Below, in pieces: positions 34,823-45,445 of a stretch of DNA of 64,000 nucleotides. Positions within the stretch are counted from its first letter, which is position 1; every line of letters starts with the position of its first letter. The notes beneath the pieces were generated by a model that saw nothing but the letters and a program-made list of their open reading frames with translations, was not told the origin of the DNA and did not search any database. Made by a program: the position numbers and the translations under genes. Origin of the DNA: Amoebophrya sp. A120 (lineage: Eukaryota > Sar > Dinophyceae > Syndiniales > Amoebophryaceae); NCBI GenBank assembly GCA_905178155.1, contig CAJINV010000012.1, positions 1,988,492-2,052,491 on the forward strand, read 5' to 3'.

Positions 34823-35155
34823 GGAGGTGTAATCACTTGAGATGAGCAGCCTGTTTCAGACGAAAAAAAGCCAAACCCACTTGATATCTGCTAGGGTGAT
34901 TTGACGCGAAAAAGACGTGTTTCGGGCATCAATTTGATGCCAAAAATCGCGGCTTTTTGCAGGGGTGATTCAAGCAGATTCGAAGCGGGAGGAGTCAAAT
35001 GAATCATAGGGCTAATTGATAGCTACAAAACGCAAGGTGATTACACCTCTTTTTTTGCTTCGAAAAAGATGAATTTTTGGCAAAAGTTGAGCTTTTTTCA
35101 GAAAATCCGACACCCTCGGGACGCTACGCCCGACGGTATGGAGGTGTAATCACTT
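34823..35155. repeat. MITE-like inverted repeats GGAGGTGTAATCACTT
   Basis: GGAGGTGTAATCACTT at 34823-34838, its near inverse AAGGTGATTACACCTC at 35034-35049, and a third direct copy at 35140-35155. The pair spaced about 200 bp apart looks like a small TIR element; the third suggests a second copy or fragment. No ORF. Confidence 0.6.
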
Positions 35156-35533
35156 CATTTTTATGGTGTCGCTTTTCCTATCTTTAGCAATGGGCTTGTG
35201 CTTGGTATTTTGGGTTGCGAATGCTTCCCCCGAGTTGTTTGCAAGCTATTCAGGCGCGATGGCCCCAGCGTCCACTCATGGCCATTGCGTTCGTCCCCCG
35301 TAGCCACCAACCAAATAGCGCAAACCTTATCGAGAAAGGCGCGACCTTCCTGAGGAGCGTCGCTGTGTCTCAGGTTATTTGGTTGTATATATTGGGCGCT
35401 TCCTTATGCGTGCGAGCCGGGCCATGCACTGCGGTACTTGGAAAGTTTTTTTTTTCCGTATGGTGATTCATTTGTAAGGTGATTCATTTACCCCTGTGAT
35501 AGTCGTGTTTTGAAATTTGTAATGCTCCATCAA

Positions 35534-36202
35534 TCAGCACGATAGGCTACATTTGTGATGCTGCTGAACGAGCAAAACCGGACAACTACCCCACGAGGCC
35601 AAGCTTGTCATGCGCAACATCAGCCTAAGCTTGTTGATTTGTCTAGCAGATTTCCCTTCTTGACTATGGGGATGGGCGGGGACCTTTTTCCTCAGGATAT
35701 CTGGGGACAGGATTTTTGTTCGCGTGTACGGCTCGTAGCTGCTTGTCCGCGACGCCGCGGCGGTCATCGCGATCTGTTGGTCTTCCCGCTGTGACAACTC
35801 GTCATGAGGATTTATTTGTTCGTTCTCGACGTTATTTTCCTCGGGTAAGGAATTCAAAGTGGATCTCCGGTCAAAAATATTCTGGTCCTCCACACGACAA
35901 CTAGACGGCCGTCGTAGACTCTCCGCGATCCGGCCGGGTGTGATGCAGCAAGCGCTCGAACGGCGGGACAGAACTTCGAGCCCACAGTCGTCCAGCAGAG
36001 CGTCGCCCCGTTCCAGCCCGTTTTTTTCCACCATCCTTGCCCAAACGCCCGTTGGGTCGTAGGGCGCGACCTGGGAAAGCGACTGTCGTTGGTCCCATTC
36101 GTGTTTCCGGCGTCTGACGTTTTCCTCGTAATTCTTCCGCGCCGCAATAAAGGCGTGCTTATTCAAAAGCAGGGACGAGGAGGAGGGGGAGGTAGTGGAC
36201 AT
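35534..36202 (-). CDS. Hypothetical protein fragment, 3' end uncertain
   Basis: ATG 36202 (MSTTSPSSSSLLLNKHAFIAARKNYEENVRRRKHEWDQ, seen in parts) opens a clean frame with a basic helical stretch and APYDPTGVWARMVEKNGLERGDALLDDCG. From about 35705 downward the frame enters sequence that looks like an introner left end (TATCCTGAGGAAAAAGG after CCAGA) and contains TTGTNATGC cores, so the stop at 35534 probably lies within an element. No matching right end was found. The true 3' exon is unknown, or the gene is truncated. Function not recognised. Confidence 0.4.
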   Translation of the reverse strand: MSTTSPSSSSLLLNKHAFIAARKNYEENVRRRKHEWDQRQSLSQVAPYDPTGVWARMVEKNGLERGDALLDDCGLEVLSRRSSACCITPGRIAESLRRPSSCRVEDQNIFDRRSTLNSLPEENNVENEQINPHDELSQREDQQIAMTAAASRTSSYEPYTRTKILSPDILRKKVPAHPHSQEGKSARQINKLRLMLRMTSLASWGSCPVLLVQQHHKCSLSC

Positions 36203-36775
36203 ATGTTTAGATGTAGATTTACTGATTAAAACAGAACAGAACTGCGTGAAAAAGAGACCTACTTCTCCATTTTTCAGATCACGACAGCAAGTTTCAGTTT
36301 TGCTGCAAAGAGTAGACGGGCAACGGTCATGATTGGGCAGGCAGCAGAGGATTCGTCCTAGACAAAGCACAAGAGAATAGCTTTGTCGACTTTCAACTTC
36401 AAGCGGAAAATTCAATCTCAAGTCAGTAAGTTTTAAATACATGTTCTGCTCCTCGAAAGCGAAACAACCAAGAAGATCTAGATCTTATCGTCACCCCATT
36501 ACTTCTTCTTTATTCAGGTCCGTTTTCACCACCTTCCACCGAAATGACACAGATACACGAACAAGAACACCATGGCAGAAGCCAAACCAGAAAAATCCAG
36601 GCTGCATGGAATACCTTCTACTGACGAAACAGTCCACGTACGTCGTCCCGCAGGCCTTTAACTCTTTAACTCTTCTTGCAGCGAAAAATAAGTAGGCTGG
36701 ATATGACGACCAGCCTCGTTGTAACGTAGGTTCGAAACACAAATAGAGCTTTGGGGATGAAGTACTTAGTTATCC

Positions 36776-39700
36776 TTAATATCCGTCATAATGCAGACTC
36801 CGATACAGGAACCCGCGCACGTGCGCGTTCCTTGCGGTGTGAAGCAAGATCGGAAAATCCGGTGGGTTCGAAAATGTTTCTTCCACCACTAATCCCTTGT
36901 ACTCGATCAGGTTTCGCAAAATCGAATCACTGACACGATCGCGGACCAGGATGAGGACGTACTTGTACTTGCGGATAATGTTTTTCTCCACCTCCTGCGA
37001 TTTCTCATGCATGTGCCCACGAAGTGGAAGTGAACCTTGTTTCTCCACCTTCTCGTTGTCAACATCATCATCATCTTCATGCGCACTAGTAGTTTTCCAC
37101 CGCCCAACGTCGGCGCTTTCCAACATCGTCTTGATTTTCATGCGCAGGATGTCGATCGCCTTTGGCAAAGCCGTCGGACACACCTGGGGGAGATTCAGGA
37201 TGAGGAGCGGAGCGGGTGCTGTAGATTTTGTGGTTGTTCGTGCGTGTGCCCCCCAGGTCGAGATTGGGGATGAGGAAGAGCTGCGCTCTTGTTCTCGTAC
37301 TGCAGCCTTCTGCATCGCGTAGATCCGTCGCGGACCTTGTCTGGTGTTTTTCCGAGAATTTATTCTCTCGTCAGCACCTCCTCCTCCTCCCACTGTAGCA
37401 GAAAACGTTCTCTCATCCAATCGCGCCTCCAAATGCTGATGCAGTCTCTCGGTGACAGCGCGGTGCAGACGGGCTTCATCTGGGACTGGCTCAAGATGGT
37501 CTTCGTCTTGTTGGTTCTTCTCTTCTTGAGAATCTGTGTTGCGGCACTGTGTTGTACCATCAGATGACCCCGTGCTGCTCGCATTTCGACCCGGCTCTCG
37601 CTCATCTTCCTCCACGCTTTGGATTTGGTGCCGGTCCACGTTCTGAAGCGGGTCGTCGCGCCCCCGCTCAAGAGTACAACTACCTTTTTGTTTACGACCA
37701 CTTGGGATATGATCGCCGCCAACAGCAGCAGCTACATCTTCAGCGGTTCTTCTTGCTGTGGCCCCTTTCTGTTTTTCCAACATTGCATCGCTCACAAATG
37801 ACCCAGCTGCTCCACTCCCATACAGATCGATGTGGGAAATCAGGTCTTGTTTCAAATATCTTTCGTTTAACGCTGTCCTCACGTCCCGCAACGAGTAGTC
37901 CCAGTCCAGAATGGAAAAGTTTTTATCTCTGAAACTCGTGGAAAACGTACCGGATTCTTCTGTGAGAACGATACAAGATGACGCAGATGTCCTCGACAAA
38001 GGTGGCGATGCTGTGCTGGTATCGTTCTGCTCCTCCTCCGCCAACTTGCAACTGCTAGCGCTAACATTTTCATCAACTTGCAGTCGTAAAACCGAATCAA
38101 CCAGTTCCTGGTACTCCGCTTTTGATTTGTGCAGATTCTGGGCTAAGCTTGAAATCGGCTGCAGCGTGTCCGCGTCGAGGACGAGAAGGTCTTCATCGGC
38201 GCCGTAAGCTGTGGAGGACCCCGAAGTGGAAGTTGTGGACGAGGCTTCAATTTGTGCAGATGTAGTTGGTCTGCTGCTTGTGCTTCGGCTTGTTCCCACC
38301 ACTTGCATGTTCTGGAGCCGTCGCGAAGGGTCTTCGCGGCGAATGACGAAATACTTCAGAGAGTTGCTGTCATTTGTCATGCGGGAATTATTCATATTCA
38401 GCTGATCAACATTCTCCTGCGAGAGGACTTTGGAAATCGCTCTCAAAATGAAGTTGTTTTGCATGTTCACCGTTTTCAGCACTTCCTTCTTCATCGCCGC
38501 GGTCTTCGCCCGGTTCTTCATCTCCCGATGTGCTTTTTCGAGTTCTGGATCGCCGTAGCCGGGTGGTGGATCACGCTGAGAAGATGAAGATGTACTCTTC
38601 CCGGCGGTTTCCATCATGATCCGCATGGCCTCAGACATTTTCAGATAGTATTCGTCTTCCGCGCTGAAGGTAGTTGCGCCAGCGGATGACGAGGTAGAAG
38701 TCTGCTGGTCGCCCAGGCTGTTCTCTAGCTGCCGTTGCCCAAGCTGCTCGGGTCCGGGTAACGTGAAGGAAACGACGCAAACAGGCCCGAAAACGTCCGC
38801 AAATACCCCTGGCAAGCCGTCCGCTTCGCCATGTAGCAGGCGGAAGAACTTTTGTTTTCTTGTTTGTTCGGCAAGATAATTTCTTGAAGACAACTGCGCG
38901 GTTGAAACACGATCAGACGACGTCGCAACTGTATGATCTGAATTCTCCAACATGGTCCACCTGACGCATGATGACGCTACCGCCTTCTCCCGGTGCTTCA
39001 AAGCGCGGAGGACTCTGCCCTGGTACCAGGAATCCGAATGTTCGACATCGATGTTGATGTTCTGGGTCAGCATGTGCCCAAAGACCTGCAGGACGGACTT
39101 CTGGTCCGGGTTGACAAACGCGATCCCGAGGGGCCGGTTGCCGGCAGAAGAGTACACATTCGCGATTTTGTTGTTGAAGTACTTGGAGTTGGTGATGTTG
39201 TTCAGCCGATGGGGGTCGAGGTGGATAGAAGAAGAGCTAGTTGTTGAGCCGGAACCGAAAACATCGTCTTGCCCAACTACGTTTTCGTGCACCAATTTCC
39301 CCCGTACCTCCCCCACATTCGCTACGTCTCGTGTGTAGATCCAGGGAAAGCCTTGTGGAATGAAAAATCGCCAACATTGCCGTGAGTTTGTAATGCGCAT
39401 GCGCATGGCGTTCAGGTAAACGAAAGGTAAAACATAAAGAAGAGCGCACTGGAGAAGTGCGTGTAAGTATTCCAGAATTTCGCTGTACGCATTACAAAGA
39501 AACATCCTACAAATAGGTAATTTTACATCCCATACCCCCCGCCGTATTCTCCTCACCGCTTCTTCCGCGTCAAATTTCAAGCGGATAGACAGACGAGTCG
39601 CTGGGGAAGTAGAGGTTGGGGCTGGCCGCGAAAAACGGGCATGAAAGTCATCGTCGACCGCACGGAGAGCACGACGTGAAGATGTTGATGCGGAAGTTCT

Positions 39701-39961
39701 GCCCGTTTTCCTACCAGCCGTGTAGTTTGGCTTTTCGATATGATTTTGCGAAGATCTTGTGGAAGCAAAAATTTTCTTGCTTCTTTCGACCAATTTTGCT
39801 CGAAGCTTCTCCTGTTGATTCGCTCCCCCATGATGATGAAACGATGTTCTGCTGCTGCCTACTGCGCCGGTCGATGTTTTGGCCGTGGTGCTTTGCGCGA
39901 CAGACGATGACGCTGCACGACCAACAGCTGCAACTGCAACTCCTCCACCTGCTGCGGACAT
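36776..39961 (-). CDS. RlmI-like PUA/SAM-methyltransferase-family protein, greatly expanded
   Basis: ATG 39961 (MSAAGGGVAVAAVG) to stop 36776; about 1000 residues. Two signatures of the RlmI/YccW class of RNA cytosine methyltransferases are visible: an N-terminal PUA-like start GFPWIYTRDVANVGEV and the hallmark RLLHGEADGLPGVFADVFG, which in family members precedes the SAM domain. A Ser/Thr-rich stretch and several charged low-complexity insertions follow, and the SAM-binding part is not clear to me. KYVLILVRDRVSDSILRNLI near the end could be a late methyltransferase strand. Between RRIRRG and FPWIYT lies an introner-like segment (about 39353-39536) with TTGTAATGC/GCATTACAA cores and matching ends; its removal would give RRIRRGFPWIY, the usual family junction. 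Catalytic competence cannot be judged. Confidence 0.6.
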   Translation of the reverse strand: MSAAGGGVAVAAVGRAASSSVAQSTTAKTSTGAVGSSRTSFHHHGGANQQEKLRAKLVERSKKIFASTRSSQNHIEKPNYTAGRKTGRTSASTSSRRALRAVDDDFHARFSRPAPTSTSPATRLSIRLKFDAEEAVRRIRRGVWDVKLPICRMFLCNAYSEILEYLHALLQCALLYVLPFVYLNAMRMRITNSRQCWRFFIPQGFPWIYTRDVANVGEVRGKLVHENVVGQDDVFGSGSTTSSSSIHLDPHRLNNITNSKYFNNKIANVYSSAGNRPLGIAFVNPDQKSVLQVFGHMLTQNINIDVEHSDSWYQGRVLRALKHREKAVASSCVRWTMLENSDHTVATSSDRVSTAQLSSRNYLAEQTRKQKFFRLLHGEADGLPGVFADVFGPVCVVSFTLPGPEQLGQRQLENSLGDQQTSTSSSAGATTFSAEDEYYLKMSEAMRIMMETAGKSTSSSSQRDPPPGYGDPELEKAHREMKNRAKTAAMKKEVLKTVNMQNNFILRAISKVLSQENVDQLNMNNSRMTNDSNSLKYFVIRREDPSRRLQNMQVVGTSRSTSSRPTTSAQIEASSTTSTSGSSTAYGADEDLLVLDADTLQPISSLAQNLHKSKAEYQELVDSVLRLQVDENVSASSCKLAEEEQNDTSTASPPLSRTSASSCIVLTEESGTFSTSFRDKNFSILDWDYSLRDVRTALNERYLKQDLISHIDLYGSGAAGSFVSDAMLEKQKGATARRTAEDVAAAVGGDHIPSGRKQKGSCTLERGRDDPLQNVDRHQIQSVEEDEREPGRNASSTGSSDGTTQCRNTDSQEEKNQQDEDHLEPVPDEARLHRAVTERLHQHLEARLDERTFSATVGGGGGADERINSRKNTRQGPRRIYAMQKAAVREQERSSSSSPISTWGAHARTTTKSTAPAPLLILNLPQVCPTALPKAIDILRMKIKTMLESADVGRWKTTSAHEDDDDVDNEKVEKQGSLPLRGHMHEKSQEVEKNIIRKYKYVLILVRDRVSDSILRNLIEYKGLVVEETFSNPPDFPILLHTARNAHVRGFLYRSLHYDGY
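39353..39536. mobile_element. Introner-like segment inside methyltransferase gene
   Basis: Ends resemble each other as inverted repeats (gene sense TATGGGATGTAAAATTACC and GGCGATTTTTCATTCCACA). Contains the TTTGTAATGC / GCATTACAAA cores seen in other elements. Duplication unclear. Reading frame stays open through it, but removal gives RRIRRG|FPWIYT, closer to the family. Confidence 0.5.
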
Positions 39962-41026
39962 TCTGTTTTGTACCTAAATTTGGTTTTCGTTTTGGTGTGT
40001 GCCCAACTAGTACACAGGAGATGCTTAATATAGTCAGGAAGAAGGACAACGAGAACAACTACGACGACAACATTGACGCTATTTCTAGCATAATATCACA
40101 TTGCGCGAAAACTCGATAATTGCTGTGCAACGCTGCAACCTATAATATTTTTTTTTTTGGATCCTTTCTTGTGAAAATGTACCGACTTGAACTTGCTTAG
40201 GGGACGAAGGGCAGACAATATTTGTTCCCCGAAATACACAGATCTAGATCTACACGAAACGGATCTTTGCGAGGACGCGCGGTGATTCGATCGAACTTCG
40301 AGACTCGTGGTTGACGACGACGCGATGTTGCCGTTGTCCAAGGTCACGGAAAGTATCATCAAGCAGTTCCAAAATAAAAAAAGCACAACCATTGACAAGA
40401 TAGACGGTAGCTTGACAGGATCAGCCAGTTGGTGTCAATGCGCTGTCGTGTCAGCTCAACGCGTGTCGCCACGAGGTGTACTTCTCTGTCCTATATTCTT
40501 TTAAGAAGATGTAGCGGCATGCCACCCATGGCTCTGGAAGATGAACAACGAAATGGAGAGGAAAAGTCAAGGGCTTTATACTCATGTTTCCCGGCTGCTT
40601 GTTACTCCTTCGTGCCTGGTGTTTTTCATTGCCGATCTGTATCTATTGCTTGCACGCACCATACATTTAAGAAGTAGCGGCTCACTCGATTTATTATCTC
40701 CTTTTTATGAACAACAAAAAGAACCAATACCAGAGCATATGAAAGACGAAAAACATACAAATCATTTCATATGAATCTTTTGAGGATCGACTTCTCAGCG
40801 AAACCTTTCGCGAAAAAATATATATAATGCAAGTCGCAGACGCTTTACCTTTACGTACGAGCAAAGAAAAGAAAATAAAATAAATAAACCGTGCACAAAA
40901 AGGCATAGATATACTTTACTAGCAGACCGAAAAATCAATCGCATGCCTTCTTCTTCTAAATTCGAAGAAATGCTTTCACTCTTCGCGCATTGTTGTTCAA
41001 TGTGGTAGCGCAGGGAGCTACGTGCC
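39962..41026. other. Intergenic, nothing recognised
   Basis: Short frames on both strands; AT-rich toward 40.9 kb. No RNA gene or repeat recognised. Confidence 0.4.
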
Positions 41027-41376
41027 CTAGACGCTCCGGTCGCTGGGGCTAGGTGAATGACTGGCCAGCGAAGTGGGTGGGGTTGAAGGAGTCATCGTGG
41101 AATCAGAGTGGCTGTGTGCACTTGCAAGTACTCGTGGAATCAGAGTGGCTCTTGCAAGGTGAATGTCATGACTGGCCACGCGCTCGTGGTAGGTAATAGG
41201 TAGCAGGCTTTCGACACTCACAACTAGGGAGCTTAGCATGTTTTCGATCCTCTCGCTTGATTGCACAAGCTTGTCGCTTCGCGACCTCAACTCACTCCCG
41301 ATGGTCCTGACTTCGTTGAGGACCTCGGCGATCTCGGGAGCGCTTTTGGAGATGAAGGACTCGGGCGGCGATCTGT
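41027..41376 (-). CDS. Possible terminal exon, short helical protein
   Basis: An open frame follows a plausible acceptor (CCACAG) at about 41377 and encodes a helical stretch (APEIAEVLNEVRTIGSEL, then RSDKLVQSSERIENMLSSL) followed by a Ser/Pro/His-rich tail. DNA coding for the tail contains a near-tandem repeat (GGAATCAGAGTGGCT twice, about 41099 and 41135). I could not find the upstream exon. It may be a real gene end or chance. Confidence 0.28.
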
Positions 41377-41431
41377 GGAAGCACGTGTGGATATGGCGAG
41401 TAGAATATACGCAGCTAACATACCTCAGCAT

Positions 41432-42585
41432 CGGGACCGGTTTAGTGCGAGCGCGTCGTGAGAATACAATAAATACTCACGCGCCCCCTGGGTGGCCGTT
41501 CTACTTCTTTTGCGTGTCTTTATAAAGAAAAACAAACAAAACTTCAAAAAAAACACAAATAGCACGACTATGCGCGGGAAATCGCAATCAACACAAATTA
41601 AGAGCATTTGTATCTGATACCCCGTGCTGGTCGTGGGATGGGGGAGGCCGTCGACTGTTGGATACGATGTCGGCTGAGCCGGAATTCTTTGCAGCAGGGT
41701 GGAAGCCGCATCTCCGGCTGCTTCATCTTTCCCTTCGTTCTCGCGAAGCAGTGTGCCGTTGTGAGAGTATACCACGCAAACGCGTCATGGTCAAGCGAAA
41801 AAATATCAATATCATCAGTTGTCTGCCGTGACAATTATAGTTGATGAAGCATGACAGAGCATCATCGAACATGCACGCGGGCTGCAGAAAGCACAAGCAG
41901 ACGTCTTTGTATTATTTTGCTAGCAATCTGACACGACCAGCCAACACCAACAACATTTGCCATATTATGGCGCCGCAAAACAATCCTGGTGCTCACAAAT
42001 GATCATGGCACGTCCTGGCCGCCAAGGGGAGCCCTGACACCACCAGTCTGGCCTGTTGCTCGTGCTCGTTCCAGAGAGCGCATGTTGCTGGTGCTCACAG
42101 ATTTACACTATCAAGGATGCACCAGTCGAAAAACTCCAAGTTTCCTGACCATCCGCCGTTTGCAGTGGATAAAGGGGAGGCATGCTGAGCAATATCGTCG
42201 TCGTGTGCGTCATCCTTGCGGCGCTGCTTGGATCTGTTGTAAATCAGCTTGGGCTTTTACTTTTTATTTCATCTTCAGGTTATATTAAGCAAAACATTTG
42301 CGCGGCCCTTGTTGGCCCCTTCGAGAAGTCGCTCCGGGACCTCCCGAAGGCCCCCCGATGGCCCCGCGATGGCCCCCCCGAAGGAGCCAAGCAAGGATAG
42401 GCGAAAAATGACGGGGCAAGATAAAAAAAAGAATGCGACGTGTTTGCGAACGCCCAACACCCCCCGGAGGCCCTCTGGAGGGGTCATTTGGAACCCCCAA
42501 GGCAACCTCTTCAAAGCCAAAAGGAAAAGTCAATGTGGTCAACGTCAAGCTCAAGGTCAAGTCATGATTAGCTGTGGTTAATAAA
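41432..42585. other. Intergenic with C-rich GGCCCC stretch
   Basis: Around 42300-42500 the plus strand has repeated GGCCCC/CCCCGAAGG and CCCGGAGGCCC runs, compositionally unlike its surroundings. No gene supported. Confidence 0.4.
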
Positions 42586-42774
42586 TTACTTGGACGACCC
42601 ACGGCGCATTTCGGCAAGCTGGACTTCAACGTCTTGCAGGCGTTTGTTTAGCTTTTCAAAACCTTCGGCGATTTGCATCTGCAGAAGGGTGGAAACGGAC
42701 TCTCCACCGACGTCCTCCAATATCGCAAGAAAAAGCTGTGTCGCTGTTTGCCTGTGATGCAGAGAATGCACCAA
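42586..42774 (-). CDS. Possible terminal exon of a small coiled-coil protein
   Basis: Short frame ending at 42586 with heptad-like content (LLQMQIAEGFEKLNKRLQDV and VQLAEMRRGSSK). The upstream part (LAILEDVGGESV) looks protein-like but no start or acceptor is convincing. It resembles in style the helical exon near 41.2 kb. Low confidence. Confidence 0.22.
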   Translation of the reverse strand: MVHSLHHRQTATQLFLAILEDVGGESVSTLLQMQIAEGFEKLNKRLQDVEVQLAEMRRGSSK

Positions 42775-43380
42775 CGTTCACGTTCGTAGTGTTGATGTTG
42801 CTAAGAAAGTAGAAACAAGACGAAGCGTGGAGCTTTTCAACTGTGTTCTCCACCCTTGGAAAGCATGCACTGCAGATTTTCTTGTTTGTTATGTAGTGTA
42901 GCTAATTTATGATGCAGACTCAGCAAAATCATCACAGTGAGACAACTTTTTCGTATGATACCCGACCCAGTACTGCCAGCATCACTTTTTTGCGAATTGC
43001 CTTCCTTCGCTTTTTTTCTACTCCTATGCATTGCAAATCGAAGAACCTCATCAACATTGTCACGATCTTCCTTCCTGTGGGCCTGCCGATGTCCAGCATC
43101 CTATTAGAACAGGCATTCGCTTGGGATATGCATGATTGAGCTCTAGAGAAGATCCATGTAAACCGCTACCGCACACAGACGAAATAGACCATTATTTGTG
43201 GTTTTTTTGCAAATCGTACTATTGGAGGCCACGAGTTGCAATCCGAAAGAAGAGCGAAGAATCTGAATCGTTCGCAACTTGTTGCTCAGTAAAGTATGAG
43301 TCATTGTGAATAGAAAGCGTTTCGCATTTCGAAAGCTTGCACGTGTTGCAGCCCAAGCAGGAGACAGCATGAGAATCGTG

Positions 43381-43716
43381 TCAATTTGTTGTTCTTGATT
43401 TGCATTTTTGGTAGCTGGTCCTGCGACTCGAGGACGAGCGGCCTTTTTTGCGTCCTCCAGTCTTGCGCGCGGACGACCTGGATCGCTCCTCCTCGTCCTC
43501 GTCCTCGCCGGGCCAAGCCGGCCCGTTGATCAAACCGACTTCCGGCAGCTTCGCCCGCTGAGAAGCCGCCACGGCTTCCCGGTCTGGCACCTTATCCTCT
43601 TTGCCATTCAAGAACGCATACTTGTCCTCGGTCGGAGTCGCCTCCACCAGCACGGGCGTTGCGAGAAGGCAGGAGGTGGCCCCGGCCACCCTCACAAAAG
43701 ATTTGGTGCGAGTCAT
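43381..43716 (-). CDS. Small predicted secreted protein, 111 aa
   Basis: ATG 43716 opens MTRTKSFVRVAGATSCLLATP, which looks like a signal peptide with a plausible cleavage after VLVEA. The mature part begins TPTEDKYAFLNGKEDKVPD, continues with acidic GEDEDEEERSRSS, and ends in a basic RKTGGRKKGRSSSSRRTS tail. No family recognised. The charge segregation could suit an exported or nucleic-acid-binding peptide, but that is inference. Intronless; no nearby genes give context. Confidence 0.5.
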   Translation of the reverse strand: MTRTKSFVRVAGATSCLLATPVLVEATPTEDKYAFLNGKEDKVPDREAVAASQRAKLPEVGLINGPAWPGEDEDEEERSRSSARKTGGRKKGRSSSSRRTSYQKCKSRTTN

Positions 43717-45445
43717 GTTGTTTTGGTTTGCTTGTTTACTGCTTGATCTCAGTGTGGTGGTCGGTGCTCCTGGTTACGGCAAACAAAAACAATGGTGCAG
43801 ATTATTCAGCACTGTTTTTTCTTTCTCCTCGGCGGTTTACTTTTGTTTCTTGCCCGATGTGCCTCGCGATGTTGTACGTCTTCTGCTTTTCTTGTGTCAG
43901 CACCGTAAAATCCAGCGGCGGGATAATGCCACTTTCGTCGTGCTCCGTGATATGAGATAGAGATGTGAAGCTGCGGGCTACGCAGTTCTATGATTAAAAT
44001 CAAAATGGAGGGTCGGTTAAAATTCTTCTTCGGCTCTTGATATGTAGAAGGGAAACTTCTGAAGGAGACGTGAGAAAATCGAAACGTATGTACAAGAACT
44101 GAAAATACAGTTTGGAACGCACGGACTCTGAAAATAAGAGATTCAAAAAGTAACTGAGAAAAAAATAGTACAGGGATTGTCGACGCAAATCAGGAGATTT
44201 TTTATTTGTTACAGTTTGTAATGTAAATGTAAATCAAGTTGCAGGTGATTTTGCATATGAGTTGCGATAGGAAAAATTTTATCGGTGGGTTTGGAGAGGG
44301 TTTTTCGTTGAGAGTTGCAAAACAAGGTAGCCCAGTGAAATAAGACTGAGGCGCTTGTTGTCGCGACACTGTTGAGTTGTAGTACAGGAGGATGTTGAGT
44401 ATAGAGTTTAAAGTGCGACGAGTGTAAAAGAAACGCACAAACAAAACTTTTATAGCGATATCAAGAAATAGCGTACGAGACCGAGGAGCTGCTGCACGAC
44501 CGCGACGTCATGTTCTTGAACGATGACGCGTAGTTCTGAACGAACAAAAGGACGACCGGACCATCAACAGCACTTTAAAATCAAAACTGCGTTTATAACG
44601 GAATACAAAACAGCACTCACGAAACGACCATAAACACATCCTATAACTTCTTCACGACCGATGATCGTATTACTAGGGCCGCAAGAGCACCTTATTTTCA
44701 TCATCATGTCATCTTCATCTTCTTCTTCTTGCGAAGACCGATGCATCGGTGCTGGCTGAGTACGTCAACGTCATCAACCGACTGATAATGCAAGAAGAGA
44801 AGACACTGTGCTTGATTTATTTTTCTCTGGTCCTGCGAACGAAACATGAGTGCAACATTTTCATTTCTGCAACTCTAGTACGTCAAGCAACGATCTTCAA
44901 CACGACCAGAAATCTTCGCGTTTCATAGCGTAATCAACACCGGCGAAGAAATATAAGCCTTTTTTATTCCAATCTGGATTTTACCCTCTTGGTTGATGTG
45001 CGTGCGCCGTACTGCTTGCGTTTTCAGTTCTTACGCAAGAGGTCGATGTCGAAGAAAAACCAATCAAAATATGGTGGTGCGCTAGGTTTGAAAATTGCGC
45101 GCCAACAACTACATCATGATCATACATCCATAGGGCAGAAAGACCTATGGGCATTTTGCAATCAGAAAGCTCCATCATGGAGCCGCAACTCGAGTGGATA
45201 GCGCTGAGTATGAACGACCATTAAGTACTAGATGCCCGTAGTCGTCATCACAGTCAATACGGTCAGCACAGAATAAAAACGTAGCGAGGACTGCCGGTCG
45301 ATACTTTGCGTAGAGCAGTAGCTGCTACAGACATGATGGTGATCACATACGTACTAGAAAGCGATGTACTTTAGTTAGACAGAGTCCAAAAGTCAAATAG
45401 GAATTACTTTTTTCATATTCATCTAAATATAGCCATAAACGCCCT
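43717..45445. other. Intergenic, nothing recognised
   Basis: AT-rich, short frames only, between the small secreted protein and the kinesin stop. No repeat shared with elsewhere in the window was noticed. Confidence 0.45.
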
